Assembly: GCA_018398805.1 (NCBI GenBank)
Contig: JAGFBZ010000688.1
Location: 248,001-312,000, forward strand
Origin: Hirundichthys speculiger
Lineage: Eukaryota > Chordata > Actinopteri > Beloniformes > Exocoetidae
Direction: 5' to 3'
DNA length: 64,000 nt
Shown: positions 32,705 through 44,312 of the stretch, piece by piece
Numbering within the stretch: position 1 is the stretch's first letter
How the letters are laid out: each line of letters starts with the position of its first letter
Made by a program: the position numbers and the translations under genes
Notes under the pieces: model-generated
What the model was told of the DNA's origin: nothing
Database searches by the model: none
The model's input: the letters and a program-made list of their open reading frames with translations, nothing else

Positions 32705-33210
32705 TCACTAGTATGAAAAAGGAGGGAAACATCTAAAACCTGCAGGACAGCGGCCCTCGAGGACCGACTGTGGACACCCCTGATATATACACTTACGAAC
32801 GTCTCTACATACGAAATTTTCAGGATACGAAACACCTCAACGGGAAAATATTGCCTCTTGTTACGAAAGAAATTTCAGGATACGAAAGGTAAAAATCCAG
32901 TAGCGCTGCTACTCGCAGCTCCCAGAGTTTAGCGAACGTAAACATACTTGTAGCTGCTCTCGGCTAGCATCGGCTAGCATCTTCCTGGCATCTCTCTCTG
33001 AATTCTCTGAATCTCGGAATTTGTTGAAAAGAATCACCCAGAAAAAGAGTCACTTGTCGGGCTATCGCTCATTATGATGATGTTAGCCTTGCACATTTTC
33101 GAAGGAATGTTAAAAGCCGACAAAATGTCCTTGGATCGGTTCTTTACAAAACTTCAAGCAAAAACCACCGCTGAGAGAGAAAAGGTGACGACGATAGCAG
33201 TTAAAAGGTA
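32705..33210 (+). mobile_element. pogo/Tigger-like relic preceded by a MITE end
   Basis: Bases 32705-32785 match the terminal region of a MITE family (AAACCTGCAGGACAGCGGCC, CTCGAGGACC). From about 32790 the text is the TACGAAA-rich end seen at 5167, extending past it into a possible coding region around 33085-33200. There, words for a small helix-rich protein can be read (KADKMSLDRFFTK-like) but not a complete frame. The left terminus is degraded. Confidence 0.55.
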
Positions 33211-35130
33211 AATGAAGATCATTTTTATTCTTTACTTTATTCTTTGTTTTTTACATTATTATGTACAACTCTCATTTTATGTTTATTGTGCAGTAATAGA
33301 CTCAGAACGGTGAGTCAGACCAAAAGTAAAGGGACAAGAAAAGGACACACCACAAAATGTAACTTTAGGGAGTTTTTTTTTTTTTTAAGGTTTGAACACC
33401 TGCAATCATGGTAACCATGGTAACAGTCAGTCACAGGTGAGCACATGGCGGGAGAGCAGAGCTAGCTCCCTGGAAGAATATGAAAGCTGAAAAAAAATCA
33501 AGGTAAATATTTCCCAAACAAAGAATATATTTATTGGTCGTCATTTCCAAACAGCTCATATTTTCTTTAAATTTATAAATAATTATTAAAATAACATTTC
33601 ACGTCTTGTATTTTGTGTATATGTTAATGCTAGCTTTAAAACAGAGATTAGCATGCTAATACAACATGAGATTTTTGAAAAAACTGTGACACATTGTCAT
33701 TTCCATCATGTTTTTCAATGTGATGGAAATTACAATCCTGAAAATAATATATTTATATATTTGGGATCATTTATGTGCGAAATTTCATGAAATATTTTGA
33801 AAACATGAGTTCGGTAAATAATTTTGTTTGTAAAACACATTGTTTGTGGTGTGATGGAAATGATGCTTTCCTCTGAATGTTCAACTAAAATAAGAAAAAA
33901 AAAAATTATTTATATAATCACATCACAACAGCTACCAGAATGAATTTCTACACATAATGGATAAGCAAAACATATCAAAAATAAAATATTAAATATAAAA
34001 TATAATATATATACACAAAATATGTATTTGATTTTCTTAAATCAATGATTTTCTTAAATTTTTGAGACCAGATTTGACCATAGTTGCAGAATGACCCAGA
34101 TATACCTTTACAGATGTGTTTGTAAACATCCTGCGTCTGAATATTTCCATGAAAAATATTTCCAGAACCCTTTTCATAGTACCAAAAGCCAAACAGGAAC
34201 TTCTCACGTCTAAACCTAAATAAACAGTTTAGAGTCGGAACGGTGAGTCAGACCAAAAGTAAAGTCAACGTGAAGAGAAAACGGGACACGAGGAAGTGAG
34301 ACGCGTCCTCAGACTGAACCCAGACGTCCACATCTGCTCTTCATTCGACCTCCTGGAACCGAGCTTTTCTTTTTAATTCATACGTTTCTGGAACACTGAG
34401 CCTCTGAATGACATCATTAACATTCTAAGCTGCTTTGATCGTGACTTTATTCGTTTAAAAGCTGGTTTTATTCCGTATATTTGCAGACCCGACCGGACTG
34501 CTGCTGGAGTGTTTGGCAGCATCCGGCCGCCACGGTCCGGTCGAGCTCCTGCTGCTGTTGAAACGCCGTCGGTTTGTGAGCGTTCATGTGTACGTGACAC
34601 CTGCGTGGTGTGTTTTTCTTGTGTACAGGGAAAGTGAGCTCACTTGTTGATCCAGTAAATCTGTCCTGACAGATCTGAAGGATTACACTTATCGTGTTTG
34701 GGTTTCGGTAACAGCTCCTTTTTTTTTTTTATTTACTTCCTGTTAGCTGATGCTGCTGTTTATGCAGTTCCCAAGAACGGGAAGGAATTCTCGAGAAGGA
34801 CATACGATGAAGACGAACGGGTTCCTACGGCGGCAGCTGCACAGACGGCCGCTTGATTCCCTGACCTTTGACCTCTGAGTGCTGCGGCGACTCAGCCGCC
34901 GTCACCTAGCAACCATTTATATTTTAAAAGGATCGTGACTGAAGGAGACCCTCCGGTGACGTCCCAGAGAAGCTGCGGGTCTTTCATGCAGCGTGTCAGG
35001 TCGTGTTCACGAGCCTGCAGGAAATACAATGATCGCGCCTTGTTGCAAACGCGTCAAAACAGACCCCCCCATTTTTAGTATTCTTGCACTTCGCTGGTCA
35101 AACAATGACATATAAGTGTTTTGTTTTCAT
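33211..35130. other. AT-rich intergenic DNA, no gene recognised
   Basis: No gene was found. A 25-bp word containing GGTGAGTCAGACCAAAAGTA occurs at about 33310 and again at about 34241, so the two sites are related by duplication. The 930 bp between them is mostly AT-rich. Confidence 0.4.
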
Positions 35131-36720
35131 TCCAATTCAGTTCAATTCAATTCAATTTTATTTGTATAGCGTCTGTTACAACATCAATTGTCTCCAGGCG
35201 CTTTACAGAGACCCAGATCATGACCCCCGAGCAAATATCATTAACTAAAAATTAGGGCTGGGCAAGTTAATACGTTATTATCAAGATTCAAGATTCAAAG
35301 ATTCAAAGTGTTTATTGTCATATGTGCAGATAAAAAAGAGTTCCCTCGCACAACGAAATTCTTACATTGCTGCCCGCGAGGAATGCCAAAACAAACATTT
35401 AAAATTAGTATAAGAAAAATAGTATAACTATAAAAAAAATAGTATAACATTTTTAGTTATCGTGTTAACTCATTTATTTATTAACGCCGACATTTATTTT
35501 ATCGTGCTGCGGAACCGGAAAATAATTTGCAGGTAAACATGCGGAAAAGCTAAAACAGACATGGAGAACGGTAAAAATCTGTGAACTTTACAGTTCAGGT
35601 AGCAACTCAGGTAGAAATATTAACAATTCTCTTTGAAAAAAAACTTTCAAACCCCTTTGTTCAAGACGATGGCGTCATTCCTCCATGTTCCATCAGATCT
35701 GCTCCATGTGTTCACTGTCCTGCTGTTCTCTAGCTGGTTACTGCAGTGCGGCTCCATCTAGTGGCTCAGATGTGTAACGACAACAGAAAGTTTGTTCCTT
35801 GATTATAAAACAAAGCCATTTCTGGGTCACGTAAACCAGACAATAAAATATTAAAAACAAATTCAGTCCAGTGGCCTGTTTGCTAAAATTGAAATATAAA
35901 AAACAGGCTTTTTTTTTGTTCTTTTTTGATTAAAAAACAGAAAAAAAGTCACTTTTTGTAAATTGTAAATTTTTAATTGACAATTGAAAATGGAAAAAAA
36001 CTAATTATACACAGATAATTGCGAATTGGTAAAGTTACTGAGCTTTAACATGGACATTTTCATTTTAAAGTTCTCCCAGACGGAGGATTCAACAGAAACA
36101 AGGTTATTTGTAACAACTGACAAGTTGAAACTCCCCGTTAAAAGTTTCTGCTGTTACCTCAGAAATTAATGTTTTAATGTTCTGATTGTGCTGAGACACA
36201 ATCATTTTGTTGGATTTTGTTTGTAGACTTTTTTTATTTTTTATAAAAACAGGATGACATTAATGCCCTGGCAGTGGCAATAAGCTTTATTTTATTTGAC
36301 ATTTTTTAAAATGAGATTTACACTAAATATGTGTTACTGACAAGTGCTGATGTTAAAAGTGTTTGAACAACAAATGTTATGACACTTTAGTTCATATGGC
36401 AGCAGAACATTTAAATAAAAGTGACCTTTACACTACTTTTGAATTCATTATTTGATTTTTTGTATACAATGTGATTAATTGTGAATAATCAGGGAAATCA
36501 TGCGATTAATCGCGATTAAAAATTTTAATCGTTGCCCAACCCTACTAAAAATATAATATTGAATCCTAAACAAGGATAATGACAGGTAAAAAACTCCCAC
36601 AGAGGGAGAAAAAAACCTTTAAGCCAAACAGTGGCAAGAAAAAACTCCACTTTAAGAGGAAGAAACCTTGATCAGGACCTGGATCATATGGAGGGACCTT
36701 CCTGCTGAAGACCAGCCGGG
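35130..36720. mobile_element. LINE/SINE tail repeat interrupted by a hAT element
   Basis: The left part (35130-35252), with ATTCAATTCAATTTTATTTG and GGCGCTTTACAGAGACCCAG, belongs to a common fish repeat tail. So does the right part (36553-36720), with AAAAAACTCCACTTTAAGAG and GAAACCTTGATCAGGACC. The two parts are separated by the hAT at 35253-36544. Confidence 0.65.
35253..36544. mobile_element. hAT-type element with perfect 8-bp duplication
   Basis: The ends are TAGGGCTGGGCAA and TTGCCCAACCCTA, flanked by CTAAAAAT on both sides (35245-35252 and 36545-36552). No transposase is readable; the interior is AT-rich. A fragment of another retroposon tail (TTCAAAGTGTTTATTGTCAT) sits near the left end at about 35285-35460. 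Confidence 0.88.
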
Positions 36721-36727
36721 TAAAGAA

Positions 36728-36900
36728 AGAAAAGAGGAGAGACAGGACAGAGAGAGGAGAGAGGACAGAGAGAGGATGGAGGACAGAGAGAGGAGAGAGG
36801 ACAGAGAGAGGAGGGAGGACAGAGAGAGGATGGAGGACAGAGAGAGGATGGAGGACAGAGAGAGGATGGAGACAGAGAGAGGAGGGAGGACAGACACAGA
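36728..36900. repeat. Purine-rich minisatellite, 18-bp GACAGAGAGAGGATGGAG unit
   Basis: The strand is almost pure purine with unit variants GGAGAGAG and GGATGGAG. Such mirror-like polypurine arrays can form triplex DNA. Open frames on both strands through it are repeat artefacts. Confidence 0.9.
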
Positions 36901-36904
36901 TGAC

Positions 36905-37650
36905 TGAATGAAATGACTATATAAACAGATGCAGGTAACAGCACTGAGGTGAGATGGTCAGAGGACTAGATCACCGGTCACCACACCAGCCGACACCCTG
37001 AACACACCTACACACACAGGTGGAGGTAAAACACACACAGGTGGAGGTAAATGCTGGGATGGACAGAGGAGGGAACTGCAAGTCGTCAAACATACAGAAA
37101 GAAAAGATAACCCACAGTATAACAGTTTCCCCAGACACCATTCAGGTGACAAACCGAGGCCTCACCAGGTGTGTTGGAGCACTCCGTGGCCCTTTTTTTT
37201 AATCTTACCTGATGCGGTCGATAAAAATTCACTCCTTTTCTGGAAGTTTCAGTTTAACTTCCTTCTTGAACGTTCCCAGTAGTCTGAATCTCGCAGTAAA
37301 AACTCTGCATTTACATTCATGACGGCGTCTCTTGACTGCAGACGGTGATGATGACGCATCTTCCTTCTTCAGTTCTTGACGTCTGTTGATGCTGCGAAGG
37401 TTCTTCTCCCAATGAAAGGACTCTGATCATCCTCTGAGGTCGTCCAGGTCTTCTGCTGTTGTTGATCTCACCAGATTTCTCTCTTTTTCAGCCACACCTA
37501 AACGGTGTTTTTATGATCTGTTATAGATTTATGTTGTTCTTCAGGATGATGACGGCCTCCTTCACTCGCACTGAGATCAGTAACTCCGGTCAAATATCTT
37601 CCAAAAGCAACTCAATACCTGAAACGATCTTGATCTCTCATCTCCACCTG
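36905..37650. other. Intergenic DNA, no gene recognised
   Basis: A short duplicated word CACACACAGGTGGAGGTAAA occurs twice around 37010-37050. Nothing else was recognised. Confidence 0.4.
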
Positions 37651-37658
37651 TCTCTAAG

Positions 37659-38330
37659 TCGGACTCATTTCAGACTCATTTCCACTGAGGGCCACATCAG
37701 CATCATGGTTGCCCTCGAAGGGCCAGATTGACAGCATGAATGTAACAAAATGCAATGAAAATCAAAATATACTACACTTTATTATATTGTTAAATAACTG
37801 TTTCTGTATTTGTTATGTATTCAACTTTCAAATATCTAAGTCATTATTGTATTAAACTCAGGGTTTGTGGTTTTAAGAGTATCCATTACCTTGGTTTCAG
37901 GAGCGCAAGCGGTTGTTTTTCTTGCAGGCTAAATTTAGCATACTTAGCTCCGTGTTTGCTGTCAAAATGCCGAACGTAGATTAAACTGTTTCACGACTGA
38001 CATTCGCCTCACAAAATTGTTTTCCCGTCATTCATAAAACTGTCCTTCCTTGTGCATCAATTTCTCTTTTCTTGGACATGTTGGGGTTAGTTTGTAAAGG
38101 TTTTTCTGAAGTCCAACAGTTCTGAAAAATCGTCTTGCTCAGAGCTACCGTTATCGTTGTGGGTAACGACGAAATGCATGATGGGAGATGTAGTTTATTG
38201 TTAATATGTGCTTTAAAGTGGTGTAAGCTTATTTTAAGTCTTAAAATGTTGGTTTAAAATGTAAGACAATAATGCCCAAGTTCTCGAGGTCCACATACAA
38301 ATGATGTGGGCCTTGTGTTTGACACATGTG
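37659..38330 (-). mobile_element. Charlie-like hAT MITE, inverse copy
   Basis: The segment is the reverse complement relative of the element at 21994-22637. It shares GGGCCACATCAGCATCATGG, the GTTACCCACAACGATAACGG stretch in inverse form and TTGTGTTTGAC at its end. A 7-bp direct repeat CTCTAAG (37652-37658 and 38331-38337) likely marks the target site. The transposase start seen in the other copy is present in inverse orientation but degraded. Confidence 0.8.
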
Positions 38331-38339
38331 CTCTAAGGT

Positions 38340-39139
38340 CCGCACCTGGACAATTAACTTCTTTTTTGTCAGCTGTCCAAATACTTTTGAACCCCCCTGA
38401 AAACTGAGATAATTCGCCTGAAGCAACTGTGTATGAGGTGTCCAAAAGCACAAAGCCCTCAACGTTGGTTCAGAGTTAAAATATGATGAAACGTCGCCAT
38501 CTAGTGGCAACATTGACCAGAGCTGAAGGAGCATCAGGACGGTTGAAGAAAGACACAGGAGCCACGTGGGTTTGTGATCACATGAGCACTTTGTTATTTA
38601 ATATCCATAGTAGTTTGATAATGTCATACACACATCGTACAGGCTGGACACAGTGAGAGGAGACGTGTCACTGATGCTGAAGGTATTTACAGAGAGGAAC
38701 CTCCCTCCAGCTCCTACAGGTGCACAACATTTCAGCCCGGTCGACACCTGTAACTCCCGGACCGCGTCTCCTGGCGGACTCTGGATGTGGATGAAAGTCG
38801 GCGCCCCGGCAGGCGGCTCGTGTGAAACTCAGCAGGTCGTTAGCGGTGGAACTAAAGCTTATACTTCCTCCTCGTATTAAATCATTAATAACATTCATAC
38901 ATACAGTAGAGCTCTATGGCGAGAACTGACCACCGAAGGACTTAAATATATGTACAATTCAAGGACAGTAGAATCAAGGGTCAAAATAAACAAAAACTGT
39001 ACAATAATGCAACAAAACGCAAAATTAAATGGTGAAATTATAAGTTTCTGTGTGCTGTCACCAGCTTTAACTCTTCATCTTGTTTTGAAGCGAAGGCCAC
39101 ATTTTTTACACGTTGGGGGGGTGACAGGAATCTAAATAT

Positions 39140-39141
<2 letters not shown>
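38340..39141. other. Intergenic DNA, no gene recognised
   Basis: No gene was recognised. The stretch runs up to a poly-G tract. Confidence 0.4.
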
Positions 39142-39170
<29 letters not shown>

Positions 39171-39179
39171 TGGGGGGGG
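39142..39179. repeat. Poly-G tract with one T
   Basis: Thirty-seven G and a single T at 39171. A G-quadruplex is likely, and the length in the assembly is uncertain. Confidence 0.95.
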
Positions 39180-40560
39180 TCCCTTTAAACGTCCAAAAAT
39201 ATCTCCATAGATATCTTCACATCTTTTCTTTTCTTCTTTAAAGTCAAACATCTGTGCAGGCAAATCTGGGAAAAAGTCAAGATATACAAAATATATTCTA
39301 AGCTCAGACTCGGGACAAATATTACGTGGGAAACTGCCTCTTTCTTCCCTTCGAGCGCTTTAAGGCATAGACGAGACTTTTTAACGGCTTCTTTAAGTAG
39401 AAAACTGAACAACGCCCCCCTGCTCCTGGAGAGCCGTCCGCTCAGACGCCCCCCCGGCCGACCGAACAGATGAGATAACCCACCGGGCCGCTGGAAATCC
39501 CGTCGTCTTCAGAGGCCGTCGGTTCTCTGACGTGGGGCTACTGTGGGGGAGATCGGGGGTGAAAACGGGACCGTTGGGAATATTTCCTGCAAGGTTTCGT
39601 GCTCTTAAACCAGCAAAATGAATTAAAAATAATAGTCAGGAGGAGTTTAACTGGCGCCAGTTGTGACATGAAATAATCACCTGCAGCAGGAGAAAGCTGA
39701 AGCACAGCAGAGAGGGATGACGAGCGACCGCCAAGTTTTACTTGTTTAAAGCGGCACAAACGAGTTTTTTGGTCACGTGTAATATTAAAACTGCATTTTG
39801 GGGCCTTAATTGTTGCGTCATGAGTCCATGACTTCTGATTTGGATTCCTGTCTGTCGAAGGCCATAGTTTTGTTATCGTTCTGGCTCCATCAAGTCGCTA
39901 AGTTTTAACACGTAGGTGTCTAGACAGTGTCTCAAGGTCCCCCTGTTTTTCTCTGATGCCATTGGTCATTTATGATCATTCTTCGTTCAGTGATGTGAGT
40001 TGATTGACCTCTCTGAATTGTATACTTGGGAGAATAAATCTGCTTTGCACCTCCATCGTTGTCCAGCGCATTGTTTAACAGCCGATTGACTACCTCACCA
40101 GTTCAGCACATACTTGTAAATAAGATGCATCCAAATTTACAAACAACACACGTTTGAAGGAACCTTCTGGGGTTAAAACAACTCCAGGCCCATTACTGGT
40201 TGTTAGGGGACGCAAACATCCATTAGGGACCAAAACAACGTGAATCGAAGCAGCTTGAATGAGAACAGAATCTGCGTTTGCAGTCAAAATGCCAATTATT
40301 GCTCCAACATAGGCCAATGGAGCTGCAACCAAACAAACTCATATGCGTCATTCCACGTATGTGACGGTGGAGATGAGACAAGGTCATTTTTACTTTGTGA
40401 GTGTGCAGAAAGCGTAAAAAAAAAAAAAAAAAACAGTTTGGACACCCATTAGAAACAAAAATCTACACTACTTATCTGATAACAGCTGAGGTTGTTTTAA
40501 CTCTGGGATGTTCCTTTAAAGTATGCGATTCAACCTAATTTGAAGGGATATGTGATTTCT
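39180..40560. other. Intergenic stretch with LTR-like and unassigned frames
   Basis: Around 40000-40080 the words GAATAAATCTGCTTTGCACC and TTGTCCAGCGCATTG resemble the polyadenylation end of a long terminal repeat. I cannot find a partner. From about 40230 to 40430 a plus-strand frame is cysteine-rich (CVCSQNANYC, WSCNQTN, FHVCDGGD). I do not recognise it and it has no clear splice sites. Confidence 0.35.
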
Positions 40561-40565
40561 TGTAG

Positions 40566-42380
40566 GGCGTGTTGTCAAGCTCCTGTCGTCGACAAAAATC
40601 ACCCAAAGTAACGTTGGAGTCCGGTCCTGGTCAAATGAACATCGCGCCGTTGTTTTCTGCAACATAACCAACGCTCACATTGACGACACTGAAGATTGGG
40701 ACGAGGGCAAAAAGTACAGAGTACTTGTGAGTGCTTTTCCTGTTTATTATTTGAGACCACAATTCACATCAAAGTTTTGTCAAGACACTTTTCAAGTAGA
40801 GTAGGTGCAGACCACACTCCATATTTACGTCTGACAATTGAAACACTGTGTGTCATGTAGGTGGACGAACACAAGACTGTAAGGTCCTTTGCCCAGGCTA
40901 CCATCTCCCTGACCAAAAAGGAGTATGACAGGGTGGCCATGTTGGCTCTCGTAAATACAAGGAGAAAGGGGACTACATCGGTGTACCTCTTCCATCACTC
41001 GGACGGGCGGAAGGTAGAGAAGCCCAACCGCTTCCTCGAGCTGGCATGGGCGGATGCTGGTTTCAAGTCCCGGGTGTCGTTCAGCCAGATCCGGAGTGTG
41101 GTTTCAAACACAGGTCAGTACATTCCCTGTTATTTGAAAATGCAAATGAATTAATTATATATTGTCCTAGAACTACTTCTGTACGTCTTAGCAATGACAT
41201 TACTGCGTGTTTTTCCTCTGCAGGCAAGCAAACACCTGACTGTGGAACAGCAAAAGGGCATAGCCAAGTCCATGTGCCACGACATTAATACCGCTGAGCG
41301 GTTTTACGTGGCACTCCCGGACAAGGAAGAGTCCCACAACATCCGCACCCTCCGGTTGAAGGCACTCCATTTGCAGGCCAACAAGGAGAATCAGGAGGAC
41401 AAAGCAAGACCTAAGTGCAAAGTCAGGCCTTCTTAATTGAAAAAAAGGGCCAAAAACCCCTTCCCCATCGACCTCTGAGGAGGAGGAGGAGGAGCAGTTC
41501 GTGCCCGATGATGAGAGTGATTACGATGAGAGTTCACTCTCGGAGGGTGAGCTTCAGGAGAGAAAGAGGGTGCGCTTTGAGGAACCAGGTCGCAAAGTAG
41601 CCCGGGAACTCCAGTTTCCAGAGTCGCCCGGCATCCGAACCTGCAGCTTCGCAGACACGCGATCTTCAGGGTTTCCCCAGAAACCGAGGTTCATGGGCAA
41701 CCATCAGTCATCCTGGTCCCTGAAACCCAGGTGGTGACCTCCACTACCACTGAAGATCCAAACATCTCGAGCGAGATGATGGAGGAGACTCAGCCCTACA
41801 TAGGAAATGAAGGGGAGATGGAGGAGACTCAGCCCACCATGAGAGATGAAGGGGAGATGGAGGAGATTCAGCCCTCCATAGGAGATGAAGAGGAGATTGA
41901 GGAGACTCAGCCCACCATAGGAGATGAAGTGGAGATGGAGGAGACTCAGCCCTCCATAGGAGATGAAGGGGAGATTGAGGAGACTCAGCCCTCCATAGGA
42001 CATGAAGGGGAGATTGAGGAGACTCAGCCCACCATAGGAGATGAAGTGGAGATGGAGGAGACTCAGCCCTCCATAGGAGATGAAGGGGAGATTGAGGAGA
42101 CTCAGCCCACCATAGGAGATAAAGTGGAGATGGAGGACACTCAGCCCTCCATAGGAGATGAAGGGGAGATTGAGGAGACTCAGCCCACCATAGGAGATGA
42201 AGGGGAGATTGAGGAGACTCAGCCCTCCATAGGAGATGAAGGGGAGATGGAGGAGATTCAGCCCACCATAGGAGATAAAGTGGAGATGGAGGACACTCAG
42301 CCCTCCATAGGACATGGAAGGGGAGATTGAGGAGACTCAGCCCTCCATAGGAGATGAAGGGGAGATGGAGGAGATTGAGC
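40566..42380 (+). pseudogene. Tyrosine-recombinase-like gene with acidic 14-aa repeats, broken frame
   Basis: Exons read 40566-40726, 40861-41113 and 41224-41436, separated by short GT/AG introns. Exon 2 has an EHKT motif, a SLTKKEYD block and FHHSDGRKVEKPNRFLELAW. It ends at VSFSQIRSVVSNT, with Arg in the usual catalytic-Arg setting. Exon 3 has EQQKGIAKSMCHDINTAERF followed by Tyr. The Arg, the His in MCHD and the following Tyr have the spacing of the C-terminal box of tyrosine recombinases. This is the type found in Crypton/DIRS-related elements and in derived fish genes. The exon 2/3 junction is out of frame by one base. The frame stops at 41434, and the next coding-like text (EEEEEEQFVPDDESDYDESS) is in another frame. 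A further shift precedes a 42-bp coding minisatellite. The break pattern suggests a decayed gene. No N-terminal core-binding domain or upstream exon was found. Confidence 0.6.
41804..42375 (+). repeat. 42-bp coding minisatellite, 14-residue acidic repeat
   Basis: About thirteen copies of a unit for EETQPSIGDEGEIE, with S/T and G/V and I/M swaps, follow the acidic tail of the recombinase-like gene. The frame is kept over about 570 nt. It is then lost by an extra G near 42312 (GGACATGGAAGG instead of GGACATGAAGG). Conserved phase over so many copies implies that it was translated when it expanded. The substitutions are mostly between similar residues. Confidence 0.9.
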
Positions 42381-43425
42381 CCTCCACATGAGCTGAAGAC
42401 AAGGCTATCGATCCCACCATGGCTTTTGAGATGGTGGATGAAGAATTGGGTTTGACTTACCATTGAGTTTGGAAAGCCTTGAGTAATTCCCTTGTTTCGA
42501 TTTATTTCTTTGATGGTTGTCATTTTGTTTGTTCATATCATGACATAAATTCAAGCATTCAAAACTTTGAATGAAAATTTGTATATCTCTCTGTAAGAGA
42601 GAGGTTGAAGTCCTTGAAACACTAACTAAAAAAATCCTTAAACAAGTTCTATGTCCTGTGTCCTTTCTTCAAATTTTGAATCACAAACTGGTTTCCCTCC
42701 CCCAGATCTCTATCTATTTGACCTTTTGACCCTTTGACATAACTGGTCAACGGAATCACCTAGAGAGATGGCGGGAACTTCATCGTGACCGTCTCTCATC
42801 TCTTTACAACATATGTCAGGCTCAAGTCTCTACTCTATTCAGGGGCAGAGTTATTGGGGGTAAGAATTTTGCAATTTAAAAAATAAATTAAGGTCTGTAT
42901 CTCAGGAATGCAAGCAGATAGATACATGAAACCAACAGCATCAGGGAAGAGGGGCTTTGTAACACATGTCAAGCAACACTAGGTGGCACCAGTACATCTG
43001 GGAGAATGTTGATTTCAACCATGCCATTATAAGTTATAGTGTTTTAAAGCACTTTTCCTTGTTCTCCTGGGCCAAAGCTATCCAACAATGTGACCCCCGT
43101 CCTGATAGGACACTCCCTTAGGGAGATCAGACACCTTGTCCTGAAAATGCATGCAATGGATAGAAATCTGGGTTGTCCATAGATAGAAATCTGGTGTCAA
43201 TAGATAGAATCCTGGGTGAACCTCTCATTTTTGGCCACCAGTGGGCCCCACTGCGTGCGAGCGACACGAGTCATACGTCATAGGATGCTGCTAACTCAGA
43301 CAAACCTGGAAACGCTGGAATGTCAAAGGTCCGGCCTTCGCTTTCAAACAGGACCGTTTTAGCAATCACATTCGGAGAGTTTACGTGATGTAAGTCGGTG
43401 TTTCCTCCCAGCTGCTGAGGGTCAG
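42381..43425. other. Intergenic DNA, no gene recognised
   Basis: No coding motif was seen. A short duplicated word GATAGAAATCTGG appears at about 43155-43195. Confidence 0.4.
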
Positions 43426-43429
43426 CAGC

Positions 43430-43680
43430 TAACCCTAACCCTAACCCCTAACCCTAAACCCTAAACCCTAACCCTAACCCTAACCCTAACCCTTAATCCT
43501 AACCTCTAACCCTAATCCTAAACCCTAACCCTACACCTAACCCCTAACCCTAACCCCTAATCCTAAACCCTAAACCCTAACCCTAAACCTAACCCCTAAC
43601 CCTAACCCCTAACCCTAACCCCTAACCCTAATCCTAAACCCTAACCCTAAACCTAACCCTAACCCTAACCCCAACCCTAA
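43430..43680. repeat. Interstitial telomere-like repeats, (CCCTAA)n
   Basis: About 250 bp of CCCTAA hexamers with variants (CCCCTAA, CCTAAA, CCCTAAT). Unlike the array at 16.6 kb, the canonical vertebrate hexamer is frequent here. It sits about 560 bp past the predicted polyA site of rusc2. Confidence 0.95.
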
Positions 43681-43689
43681 CGGAGGAAT

Positions 43690-44246
43690 GAAAGCACACG
43701 ACTCCTCAGTCTGAACGGTTAGCGTCGTGTCGCTCCGTCGTCCGTTGCCCGCCATCGTTCTGGATCACGGCTCAGCGACCGGAGGAGATGTGTTCCCCTC
43801 AGACTTCTAGATGAGCGAGACGACTGACCGGGTGTAAGTAAGCAGCGGGACGCCGCAGGAACCCGTCATGTGACGAAGGACTGAGTGCGGCGCGGCTACG
43901 CGGGTGAACGCATCAACAGTACAGCAGAGTGCAGCCAGACGTGGAATACGGTAAATATCTGAACGTGAAGACCTGCGAGTCGCTCCTCCATGTCGTACTC
44001 AGATAAGGGCTGGATGATATATTGACTGGACGGTCACATATTTAAGCTAGCAGGAGAGCTTCATTTGTAGAAAGAAGCGTGTCTGACAGTCTTTGGGTGT
44101 GTTTTTTTTCTTTTTTTCCCCTTGTCTGGTCTTTTGGTTTTTGGATGTATGCATGCATACTTATCTGATGTACCCTTAGAGCAGGAGTGAGTCTGTGGTT
44201 GCATGAGCCTCTGAGTCTGAGCGTTTTTCAGGAATCAAAGTCTGGC
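43690..44246. other. Downstream flank of rusc2, no gene recognised
   Basis: No recognisable gene lies between the telomere-like array and the rusc2 polyA signal. Confidence 0.4.
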
Positions 44247-44252
44247 TTTATT
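44247..44252 (-). terminator. rusc2: Predicted polyA signal of rusc2
   Basis: AATAAA on the minus strand lies 61 bp after the rusc2 stop codon. This would make an unusually short 3' UTR. A further downstream signal could be used instead. Confidence 0.45.
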
Positions 44253-44312
44253 TTTTTCTTTACTAAGGCGTCTCCAGAGTTGACCCGTCTCCGCCCTCTG
44301 AGAGGAGTTTGC

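Noticed and set aside
36652..36944. Ser/Leu-rich or Glu/Arg-rich frames
   Set aside because: They are translations of the purine-rich minisatellite.
40240..40452. Cysteine-rich 70-codon frame as an envelope-like protein fragment
   Set aside because: The frame is short, lacks any recognisable hydrophobic or cleavage motif, and has no neighbouring retroviral genes.
41704..42523. Minus-strand frames of 203 and 259 codons (ISYGGLSLLNLPF and similar)
   Set aside because: They are the antisense of the acidic 14-residue coding repeat; the plus frame continues from splice-bounded exons and fits better.
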